Below, in pieces: positions 9,721 through 16,848 of a DNA stretch of 64,000 bases. The stretch spans positions 434,001 to 498,000 of the forward strand of contig NZ_VFOR01000001.1 of NCBI RefSeq assembly GCF_006716235.1, in the 5' to 3' direction. Numbering within the stretch: the first letter of the stretch is position 1; each line of letters starts with the position of its first letter. Source of the DNA: Propioniferax innocua (GTDB lineage Bacteria; Actinomycetota; Actinomycetes; Propionibacteriales; Propionibacteriaceae). The notes beneath the pieces were generated by a model. The model made no database searches. It saw only the letters and a program-made list of their open reading frames with translations, and was not told where the DNA came from. The position numbers and the translations under genes were made by a program.

Positions 9721-11415
9721 TCAGATCAGCCAGCTCAGCACTGGTGTGGACATGAGGCCGGTGAGGATGCACATCAGGATGAGGAGCACGATGCTCCAGC
9801 CGAAGACCTTGCGCAGAATGATCGATTCCGAGCCTCCGAGCCCGATCGCGGCGGCTGCGATCGCAAGGGACTGTGGGGAGATCATCTTGCCGACGACGCC
9901 ACCGGCGGCGTTGGAACCCACCAGCAGCGCGCGCATGCCTTCCACCCCGAGATGGCTACCGGGGCCGATCTGCTGACCGACGCTGGATTGCAGACCGGAG
10001 AACAGGATGTTGGCCGAGGTGTCAGAGCCGGTGACGTAGGTGCCGATCCAGCCGAGCACCGGCGCGAGCGCCGCATAGATCGCACCGGCTCCAGCGATGG
10101 CCACGCCGAGGGCGAGCGTCTGCCCCGAATCGCCCATGACGTAGGCCAGGGCGACGACGCAGCCGATGGTGAGGGCGGCGAAGCGCATCTTCTTCATGTT
10201 CGTCCACAACACACCCATCGTCTCGGCGAAGGACATGCGGTAGATGAATCCGGTGGCGATCGCCACCAGCGCCAGCAGGATGCCCGGTGTCGAGGCCCAC
10301 CCGAAGGTGAAGGTGGTGTGTGCGGACGCCGAACCGTCGATCTCCTGGAGTCCGGCGAGGAGTGGCCAGGCGAATTCGATGTCGGTGGCTTTGAGCACGT
10401 CCTTCACTGCCGGGATCGCGGCGATTCCGAACACGACGATCACCATCAGGTAGGGCACGAGGGCCATCATGATCCGCCCGCCGGTCAGTGCCCCGGCGGC
10501 AGCATCGTCATGGGCTTGGGGAATGAAGTCCTTCTCGACCTCGGCATCGAGCGGGACGCTGATCCGGTCGCGGCTCATATCCCCTCCGCGGGGGTGCCAG
10601 ATCCGCAACATGCCGATGGCGACGCAGACGCTGACGACCGCCGCGAACATCTCGGTCAGGTTGTACAACGATGTGGACGAGACGATCCATTTGGTGGCTC
10701 CGAAGGAGAGGCCGAGGGCCAGGCCGATCGGCCAGCATTCCTTCAGTCCCTTGGCTCCATCCATCACCCACAGCAACAGGAAGGGCACCACCAGGCAGAG
10801 CATGGCGGTGATCCGTCCGGTGATGGGAGAGATGGCCAGCACGTCATCGAAGCCGCCGGTTCGCGCCGCCATCAAGACCGGCAGGCCGACGGCACCGAAG
10901 GCGACCGGAACCGTGTTCGCCAGCAACGCGGTCACCGCCGATCGCAGGGGTGAGAATCCCACCGCCACGAGCATCGCGGCGGTGATGGCGACCGGGGCAC
11001 CGTACCCGGCGAGGGCTTCGAGAAGCCCGCCGAAGCAGAATGTGATGATGAGTCCTACCACGCGGGGGTCATCGGAGATCAGGAAGAAAGTGCGGCGGAG
11101 GTCCTCGAACCTCCCGGACGCCACCGTGACCTCATACATCCAGATCGCGGCCAACAAGATCCAGACGATCGGGAACAGCCCGTAGATGAAGCCGTGGACA
11201 CTCGTGGACAGCGCCTGCCCCACGGGCATGCCGAAGCCAAGAATGGCCACGAGCGCCGCCACGGCCCAGGAGAAACCGCCTGCGACATGGGCCTTCCATC
11301 GCAGGACTCCCAGGGTCACCAACATGGACACGATGGGAAGCAGCGCCACCAGCGCCGAGAGCCACTGTTGGCCAAACGGATCGGTACTTGGGGTGAACGT
11401 ATTGAGAATGACCAT
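9721..11415 (-). CDS. lldP: L-lactate permease
   Basis: 564 aa with about 12-14 hydrophobic segments, LctP/LldP family; imports L-lactate (and glycolate) with protons. The N-terminus TFTPSTDPFGQQWLSALVAL and the segment GLLEALAGYGAPVAITAAML are typical. The open frame extends upstream to 11460, but that ATG falls inside the -10 and an operator. ATG at 11415 has GTGGAG 5 bases upstream, so it is the likely start. It heads the lactate operon and supplies substrate for LutABC. Confidence 0.92.
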   Translation of the reverse strand: MVILNTFTPSTDPFGQQWLSALVALLPIVSMLVTLGVLRWKAHVAGGFSWAVAALVAILGFGMPVGQALSTSVHGFIYGLFPIVWILLAAIWMYEVTVASGRFEDLRRTFFLISDDPRVVGLIITFCFGGLLEALAGYGAPVAITAAMLVAVGFSPLRSAVTALLANTVPVAFGAVGLPVLMAARTGGFDDVLAISPITGRITAMLCLVVPFLLLWVMDGAKGLKECWPIGLALGLSFGATKWIVSSTSLYNLTEMFAAVVSVCVAIGMLRIWHPRGGDMSRDRISVPLDAEVEKDFIPQAHDDAAAGALTGGRIMMALVPYLMVIVVFGIAAIPAVKDVLKATDIEFAWPLLAGLQEIDGSASAHTTFTFGWASTPGILLALVAIATGFIYRMSFAETMGVLWTNMKKMRFAALTIGCVVALAYVMGDSGQTLALGVAIAGAGAIYAALAPVLGWIGTYVTGSDTSANILFSGLQSSVGQQIGPGSHLGVEGMRALLVGSNAAGGVVGKMISPQSLAIAAAAIGLGGSESIILRKVFGWSIVLLILMCILTGLMSTPVLSWLI

Positions 11416-11433
11416 GCGAACTCCACTGTCCAT

Positions 11434-11444
11434 TGGTCGGACCA
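11434..11444. promoter_or_regulatory. LldR/FadR-type operator, proximal site
   Basis: TGGTCGGACCA, a perfect palindrome around one central base, matching the TGGTNNNACCA pattern of FadR-subfamily regulators such as LldR and PdhR. It lies between lldP and the divergent GntR gene, downstream of the predicted lldP transcription start. Its centre is 15 bp from that of the second site. Confidence 0.75.
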
Positions 11445-11448
11445 TCAA

Positions 11449-11459
11449 TGGTATGACCA
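11449..11459. promoter_or_regulatory. LldR/FadR-type operator, distal site
   Basis: TGGTATGACCA, second copy of the TGGTNNNACCA palindrome. It overlaps the lldP -10 hexamer, so a bound repressor would block RNA polymerase directly. Confidence 0.75.
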
Positions 11460-11485
11460 TACGCCTGTGACTCTTCGACCGTCAA
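11456..11485 (-). promoter_or_regulatory. lldP operon promoter
   Basis: On the minus strand, TTGACG (11485-11480) and TATGGT (11461-11456) are separated by 18 nt. The -10 overlaps the distal operator. This leaves a leader of roughly 35 nt before the ATG at 11415 and excludes the alternative ATG at 11460. Confidence 0.6.
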
Positions 11486-11522
11486 ACCACCCCGCCAACA
11501 GGTCTCATGGCACACTGCTCGG

Positions 11523-12224
11523 ATGAGTGCGCAGCATCCTGAGGGCGGTTTCAACCGGGCCATGCAGTACCTGACCGACCAGATCCTCACCCATCAGGTC
11601 GGCCCGGGGACACGGCTACCCTCCGAACGCGAGCTCGCCGAGCTGATCGGCGTTGGCCGCAGTGCGGTGCGCGAGGCCATCAAGGTGCTGCAGGCGCAAG
11701 GGCTCGTGACCTCCCAGGTCGGTCAAGCCGGCGGCACCACCATCGGATCGGCTCAGGGAATCTCGTTCGGACGGATGCTCCAGCTGCATATGGCACTCAA
11801 GGAGATCTCCCACGACGAACTCACCGAGACCCGCGTCCTGCTGGAGCGCGCTGCCACCGAGAACGCCGCCGCAACGGCGACCACCGCCGCACTGCAGGAG
11901 CTCCAGCAGATATGCGAGGAGATGGCCGAGGAAAACGACGTGGCCACCTTCAACGAGCTGGACACCCGATTCCATGTGGCCATCGCCCAAGCGGCACAGA
12001 ACCGGCTCGTGCGGGATCTCACCATCGCCATCCGACAGGCCGTCGCCGCGCACATCCTCCAGGCGGAGCGGTCACTGCAGGACTGGCCGAAGCTCCAGGC
12101 TCGCCTGGTCACCGAACATCACAGCATCGTGCAAGCGCTGATCGACCACGATCAGAGCCGGGCAGCAGCGCTCGCCGAAGCACATGTCCGCGGCGCTCAC
12201 GCGGTCCTGTTGACCTCCCCGTGA
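11523..12224 (+). CDS. lldR: GntR-family (FadR subfamily) regulator of the lactate operon
   Basis: 233 aa. An N-terminal winged helix (residues ~8-75) has the GntR signature GTRLPSERELAELIGVGRSA, and a C-terminal all-helical FCD ligand-binding domain (~90-225) includes ELDTRFHVAIAQAA, TEHHSIVQALIDHD and AHVRGAH, whose Asp/His residues usually hold a metal. It is divergent from lldP, with two TGGTNNNACCA palindromes in the shared spacer, so it very probably represses lldP-lutABC and itself and responds to L-lactate. The ATG has only a weak ribosome site (GCTCGG). Confidence 0.82.
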   Translation: MSAQHPEGGFNRAMQYLTDQILTHQVGPGTRLPSERELAELIGVGRSAVREAIKVLQAQGLVTSQVGQAGGTTIGSAQGISFGRMLQLHMALKEISHDELTETRVLLERAATENAAATATTAALQELQQICEEMAEENDVATFNELDTRFHVAIAQAAQNRLVRDLTIAIRQAVAAHILQAERSLQDWPKLQARLVTEHHSIVQALIDHDQSRAAALAEAHVRGAHAVLLTSP

Positions 12225-12318
12225 CCCACCACTTGACCTCCCCGTGACCCACCACCTCGCGCACGAGCCACAACCCTGCACGCAACCCGCGACCCGCACA
12301 CACCACTCATAACTCGTA

Positions 12319-12425
12319 CCTCACCCGCGACCCACGACCCACACCTCACCCGCGGTCCACGCCCCACACCTCACCCGCGGTCCACGACCAGTACCTCACC
12401 CGCGGTCCACGACCAGTACCTCACC
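12319..12425. repeat. Degenerate ~24-nt tandem repeat
   Basis: Units resemble CCTCACCCGCGGTCCACGA, with the last copies separated by CCAGTA. About four to five copies, best conserved at 12350-12425. No function is evident. Confidence 0.6.
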
Positions 12426-12466
12426 CATGATCCTGTCCATAACCCGCCACCTCACCGCCTCCATTC

Positions 12467-12535
12467 CCCACCGCCCTCATTCCCCATCACCCTCACTCCC
12501 CATCGCCCTCATTCCCCACCGCCCTCACTCCTCAG
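12467..12535. repeat. 16-nt tandem repeat (CATTCCCCACCGCCCT)
   Basis: About four full units plus a partial one, varying as CATTCCCCACCGCCCT, CATTCCCCATCACCCT and CACTCCCCATCGCCCT. The period is not a multiple of three, so it is not protein-coding. Confidence 0.7.
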
Positions 12536-12840
12536 CACCGGACGAGAAACACAGCACCCCAACACAAGAAAAAACACTGCGGTCAAGATCGGTCCTCATC
12601 TACGCGCGGCGAAGACCTCGTGGGCGATATTGCGGACAAAATCTGACCTCAACGTTTTTTCATGTGTGGTGCCCCCACCTTTGCTGATCCACGCCGCACC
12701 CGAAGCGGTGGTTCCGCTCCTCCAGCCAGCGCCCTAAACTCGGGCGAGTGGCATCCGGAAACAGGATGCGATGAAGCGGCCCAGCCCAGCCCGGATCACT
12801 CCGAGAAGATTTCGCCGGATCACCCCGAGAGGATGCGATC

Positions 12841-14301
12841 GTGACGATCACCCCACCCGCCCCGGAATCAGCAGATATCGGCGTCATCGGAATCGGGGTC
12901 ATGGGCGCCAATCTCGCCAGGAACCTCGCTCGCCACGGCCATGACGTCGCGATCGTGGACGTGGACCCCGCCAAGTGCACCGAACTCATCACCGAGCACG
13001 GGGACGAGGGAACATTCATCCCCGCAGCCGACCACGACCAGTTCGTGCAGTCACTGCGCGGGCCACGCGTGGCCATCATCCTCGTTCCCGCAGGCGATCC
13101 CACCGAGATGGTCATCGACGCCATGGCTGAGCGCATGGACTCCGGCGACATCCTCGTGGACGGCGGCAACTCCTTCTATCTCGACACCCTCGCCCGGGCC
13201 GACCGGCTCGCACCCACCGGTATCAACTTCATCGACACCGGCGTGTCCGGCGGTGCCGAAGGTGCCCTGACTGGTCCATCGTTGATGCCCGGCGGAAGCA
13301 CCGAGGTCTACGAACGGGTGGGCCCCATGTTCGAGTCGATCGCCGCCCGGGTCGACGGTCACCCCTGCTGCACCCATGTGGGCCCCACCGGCAGCGGCCA
13401 TTTCGTCAAGATGGTGCACAACGGCATCGAGTACGCCGACATGCAGCTGATCAGTGAGGCCTACGACCTGCTGCGCAACGCTGTCGGACTCACCGTCCCC
13501 GAGATCCGTGATGTGTTCGACGCATGGCGTTCCACCGAGCTGGATTCGTTCCTCATCGACATCACCACCGAGGTGCTCGGCCACACCGACGCCGACACCG
13601 GGCGTCCGTTCGTCGATGTGGTGCACGATGTCGCCGGGTCCAAGGGCACCGGCGCCTGGTCGGTGCAGCAGGCCCTCTCCCTCGGCGTCCCCGTTCCAGC
13701 CATCTCGGCGGCGACCACAGCACGCGCCCTCTCCGGGGCCGAGGCCCAGCGTCACAGTGTGCAGGCCCTTGACCTCCCTGCTCCCGTCCCGGTGCCCATG
13801 GACGACCGGGAATCGTGGACCGAAGCGATCCGTCAGGCACTGCTGGCGTCGAAGATCTGCGCCTACGCCCAGGGCTTCCACGAGATCGCCACGGCGTCGC
13901 ACGAGCAGGAGTGGGACATCGACCTGGCCGAACTCGCCCTGATCTGGCGCGGCGGTTGCATCATCCGAGCCCGCTTCCTCGACCACATCGCCGATGCCCT
14001 CCGCGACGAGCCGTCACTGCCGATGCTGCTGGCCGCCCCTTGGTTCACCGAGCACATCACCTCGACGCTGCCCCAGTGGCGACGCGTGGTGGCCCTGGCC
14101 GCGAACTCCGGTGTCGCCACACCGGCCTTTGCGACTTCGCTCGGCTATCTGGACTCCCTGCGCGCCGGCCGGATGCCGACCGCACTGATCCAGGCCCAGC
14201 GCGACCACTTCGGCTCCCACACGTACCGGCGCACGGACCGTGAGGGTGTCTTCCACACGCGCTGGGAGGAAGACGACCGCCCCGAGGAGACATGGTCATG
14301 A
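12841..14301 (+). CDS. gnd: 6-phosphogluconate dehydrogenase (decarboxylating)
   Basis: 486 aa, oxidises 6-phosphogluconate to ribulose 5-phosphate and CO2 with NADP+ in the pentose phosphate pathway. The Rossmann start IGVIGIGVMGANLARNLARH is at residue ~12, the substrate-binding DTGVSGGAEGALTGPSLMPG at ~137, and the catalytic Lys/Asn segment HFVKMVHNGIEYADMQ at ~180. The all-helical C-terminal domain is complete. The start is GTG at 12841 with GAGAGG about 8 nt upstream. The stop overlaps the carbonic anhydrase start by ATGA. Confidence 0.93.
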   Translation: MTITPPAPESADIGVIGIGVMGANLARNLARHGHDVAIVDVDPAKCTELITEHGDEGTFIPAADHDQFVQSLRGPRVAIILVPAGDPTEMVIDAMAERMDSGDILVDGGNSFYLDTLARADRLAPTGINFIDTGVSGGAEGALTGPSLMPGGSTEVYERVGPMFESIAARVDGHPCCTHVGPTGSGHFVKMVHNGIEYADMQLISEAYDLLRNAVGLTVPEIRDVFDAWRSTELDSFLIDITTEVLGHTDADTGRPFVDVVHDVAGSKGTGAWSVQQALSLGVPVPAISAATTARALSGAEAQRHSVQALDLPAPVPVPMDDRESWTEAIRQALLASKICAYAQGFHEIATASHEQEWDIDLAELALIWRGGCIIRARFLDHIADALRDEPSLPMLLAAPWFTEHITSTLPQWRRVVALAANSGVATPAFATSLGYLDSLRAGRMPTALIQAQRDHFGSHTYRRTDREGVFHTRWEEDDRPEETWS

Positions 14302-14822
14302 ACAGCGAAGAGAACACCACACCCGTCCCAGGCTTCGAGGATCTGCTGGAGTCCAACGCGAAATACGCCGAGCAGTTCAACGACGGCGGCTTCGACGGCA
14401 TCGCCCGCAAGGGCGTGCTCATGGTCACCTGCATGGATTCCCGCATCGAACCACTCGCCATGATCGGGCTCCGGTTGGGTGATGCAAAGATCCTGCGCAC
14501 CCCGGGTGGACGCATCACCACCGACGCCATGATCGGCTGTGTCCTGGCCGTCCACCTGCTCCAGGTCGACCGCATCATGATCGTCCCCCACACCCGCTGC
14601 GCGATGGGTTCGGGCGACGACCAGCAGATCGCCCAGAAGGCGCTGGAGACCTCGGGGGTGGACCTCCGCGGAATGGTTCTCGGCTCCACTCCCGATCAGG
14701 CTGCCGGTCTGCGCTATGACGTGACGCGCATGCGCAACCATCCGCTGCTGGCGTCCAAACACGTCACCATCGGCGGATTCCTGTATGACGTGGACACCGG
14801 GCAGCTCACGCAGCAGATGTGA
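14298..14822 (+). CDS. Beta-class carbonic anhydrase
   Basis: 174 aa, a short beta-carbonic anhydrase of the mycobacterial Rv1284 kind; interconverts CO2 and bicarbonate. Zinc ligands are visible as CMDSR (Cys and Asp) near residue 38 and HTRC (HxxC) near 92, and the GGRITTDAM region is typical. ATG at 14298 is preferred over ATG at 14292: it has GAGGAG 8 nt upstream and overlaps the gnd stop (ATGA). It may hydrate CO2 released by Gnd; this is inference from the coupling. Its 3' end overlaps the convergent MFS gene by 17 bp. Confidence 0.85.
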   Translation: MNSEENTTPVPGFEDLLESNAKYAEQFNDGGFDGIARKGVLMVTCMDSRIEPLAMIGLRLGDAKILRTPGGRITTDAMIGCVLAVHLLQVDRIMIVPHTRCAMGSGDDQQIAQKALETSGVDLRGMVLGSTPDQAAGLRYDVTRMRNHPLLASKHVTIGGFLYDVDTGQLTQQM

Positions 14823-16167
14823 CGCGTGAGCGGTTGTGCGTGACGCCCTCGATGCGGACGAACCAGAACAGGATGAGTCCGCCGAGGAGCGTCAGCACGA
14901 TGCCGAGCAGGCCCAGTCGGGTGCCGAGCAGCGCGGTGAAGATTCCGATGAGACCGGGTGCGATCCAGCTGGCAGCACGCCCGACGGTGTTGTAGAGCCC
15001 GAACATCTCATTCTCCTCCCCCGGTTCGATGACGCGGGTGAGGAGCGTCCGTGACGCCGACTGCACCGGCCCCACCAGGGAGCTGATGCCGAGTCCACCG
15101 ATCCAGAACATCGCTGTGGCCGAGATCGCCAGGATCAACCCACCGAACACGACCATCGTCGCCAGCGAGGCGAGGATGACGAACCTCGGCCCCACACGGT
15201 CGTCGACGAGCCCAAACACCCATGCCCCCAGCGCGGCGGCGAAGTTCGCGGCAAGACCGAAGATGATGATCTCCGTGGTGTCCATCCCATAGGAAGTGGC
15301 CGCGATGACGCCGGCGAAGGCGAAGACCGCAGACAGGCCGTCCCGGTACACGGCGCTGGCGACGAGGAAGCCCAGAACCTGTGGCGAGGTTCGGAATTTG
15401 CGGCGCAGATGCCGAAAAACCTGCGCGTAGGCAGAGACGACGTTGAGCGTCCTGGCGTCCCCCTTTGCCGGTGGCGCCGGTGGCCCCCAGATCATCACCG
15501 GCACCGACATGACCAGCAGCCAGCCAGCACAGAACACGGCGATGGCGCGGTAGTTCATGGCGTCCTGCTCGGGCACGCCGAGGAAACCACCGTCGAGGAC
15601 GAACAACGCCAACGTCGCTGCAAGGGTGATGACGCCTCCGAGGTAACCCAGGCCCCAGGCCGCCCCGGAGATGCGGCCGACATTGCTGGGCGTGGAGATG
15701 TCCACCAGCATGGAGTTGTAGAAGATCTCGGCCACCTGCTGCATCATGTTCGCCAACGCGATGAGCCCGGCTCCCAGATAGAGATATTTCAGGCCATGAT
15801 GCGTCTCGTACGGGAGCACGAACCAACACATCGACACACTCGCGACCACCAGCAGCGTCGAGACCGAGAGCATGAGCCGGCGTCGACGAACCCGGTCGGC
15901 CCACACCCCGATGACGGGCGCCAACAACGCGACGATGATCCCCGCGACGGTCTGCATGTTGGCGAAGACCTGCTGACCGGTCTGCTCATCGGGCGCGGCG
16001 GCAGTGGTCACATAGACCGAGAACACGAAGGACAGGATCACCGTGTTGTAGGCGTTGGATCCAAAATCCCACAAGCACCACGAGACGATCTGCCCAAGGG
16101 ACCCTCGGCGCCCATGGTCGAGGGCTGCTGTCGAATGGTCGTGGACCGGCTGCTCGGTGGCGCTCAC
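14806..16167 (-). CDS. MFS transporter, UMF1/Atg22-like
   Basis: 453 aa with about 12 hydrophobic segments. The N-terminus SWCLWDFGSNAYNTVILSFV and the long first half with PVIGVWADRVRRRRLMLS fit the UMF1 (Atg22-like) branch of the major facilitator superfamily. The substrate is unknown; yeast Atg22 exports amino acids from vacuoles. Start taken as GTG at 16167, with TAGCCT 8 nt upstream suggesting a leaderless mRNA. It overlaps the carbonic anhydrase tail by 17 bp. Confidence 0.78.
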   Translation of the reverse strand: MSATEQPVHDHSTAALDHGRRGSLGQIVSWCLWDFGSNAYNTVILSFVFSVYVTTAAAPDEQTGQQVFANMQTVAGIIVALLAPVIGVWADRVRRRRLMLSVSTLLVVASVSMCWFVLPYETHHGLKYLYLGAGLIALANMMQQVAEIFYNSMLVDISTPSNVGRISGAAWGLGYLGGVITLAATLALFVLDGGFLGVPEQDAMNYRAIAVFCAGWLLVMSVPVMIWGPPAPPAKGDARTLNVVSAYAQVFRHLRRKFRTSPQVLGFLVASAVYRDGLSAVFAFAGVIAATSYGMDTTEIIIFGLAANFAAALGAWVFGLVDDRVGPRFVILASLATMVVFGGLILAISATAMFWIGGLGISSLVGPVQSASRTLLTRVIEPGEENEMFGLYNTVGRAASWIAPGLIGIFTALLGTRLGLLGIVLTLLGGLILFWFVRIEGVTHNRSRVTSAA

Positions 16168-16302
16168 ACCACCTGAGGCTACGGCATCACATCACCTTCT
16201 GGGTGTCTCGTCACTGAGATACCGAACAGCCCAGACGACGACCGACCAAGACACGAAACGCCCAGACAACAAACGACCAGACGACAAACGACCAGACGAC
16301 AA

Positions 16303-16342
16303 ACGGCTCCGGTTGATTCGGTGTCGAACCAACCGGAGCCGT
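16303..16342 (-). terminator. Hairpin terminator downstream of the DUF7455-type gene
   Basis: Inverted arms ACGGCTCCGGTT (16303-16314) and AACCGGAGCCGT (16331-16342), with an inner TTCG/CGAA extension. It lies 31 bp past the stop of the minus-strand gene ending at 16374. A short direct repeat AAACGACCAGACGAC at ~16271-16300 flanks it. No T-tract was seen. Confidence 0.6.
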
Positions 16343-16373
16343 CGGCACGCTGTCGCGCGACGCGCTCGAAGCG

Positions 16374-16571
16374 TCAGGCGTTCAGGCGGCTGCTCTCATC
16401 ATGAATGTTGAGGGCCACCTGCTTGAGCCGATCGGAGTGCTGACGGCCGTGGTGCGCGCAGAACAGGAGCTCACCACCACCGCTGAGCTCGACGCGCATG
16501 TACGCCTGAGCACCGCAGCGATCGCAGCGGTCTGCTGCATTCAGCTCGTGTTCAATCACAGTCGTGGTCAT
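16374..16571 (-). CDS. Small zinc-ribbon-like protein, DUF7455 type
   Basis: 65 aa. An early RCDRCGAQAYMRVEL and a later LLFCAHHGRQH could together hold one metal ion (CxxC plus CxHH). Short proteins of this kind are widespread in actinobacteria and often lie near parE/sigA, as here; function unknown. GCGAGGG lies about 6 nt before the ATG. It is divergent from parE with a 277-bp spacer. Confidence 0.8.
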   Translation of the reverse strand: MTTTVIEHELNAADRCDRCGAQAYMRVELSGGGELLFCAHHGRQHSDRLKQVALNIHDESSRLNA

Positions 16572-16722
16572 GTTGGCCCTCGCTTTCTCAAGTCATCGTC
16601 ACACCGTGCAACAATCACACAGAGCAACAACCGACCCGGGATTCGCATTCCCGATGGATGGTTCCCACCGACACTGCCACCGTACCGGGCTTCGGCGAGT
16701 TTTCCAGCAACTCCGCCCTCAT

Positions 16723-16794
16723 ACCGTCCGCCTCCAGCGAAACCCCACCGTCCGCCTCCGGCAAAACCCCACCGTCCGCCTCCGGCGAAACGCC
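16723..16794. repeat. Three 24-nt tandem repeats upstream of parE
   Basis: Units at 16723-16746, 16747-16770 and 16771-16794, pattern ACCGTCCGCCTCC(A/G)GC(G/A)AAAC. They end 43 bp before the parE -10, where upstream binding sites could lie. Confidence 0.75.
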
Positions 16795-16836
16795 GACCCG
16801 CGCCCCATGCTCCACCCCTCGACGGACAGCCCGGGC

Positions 16837-16842
16837 TAGGGT
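16837..16842 (+). promoter_or_regulatory. -10 hexamer TAGGGT for parE
   Basis: TAGGGT followed by 6 nt and then GTG at 16849; predicted leaderless transcript. Confidence 0.5.
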
Positions 16843-16848
16843 TGGTGG

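Larger units (their letters stand above)
12225..12840. other. 616-bp non-coding, repeat-rich spacer between lldR and gnd
   Basis: No credible gene was found; the short frames here follow repeat periodicity. It holds a degenerate run of CCTCACCCGCGGTCCACGA-type units (~12319-12425), a 16-nt repeat array (12467-12535), an A/T-richer block (12541-12660) with a motif shared with 30513-30534, and a 24-nt direct repeat just before gnd (12791-12838). The gnd start at 12841 follows GAGAGGATGC. Confidence 0.7.

Noticed and set aside
12427-12687. 86-aa plus-strand frame in the spacer before gnd
   Set aside because: Follows the Ser/Pro/His bias of the tandem repeats; no promoter or ribosome site.
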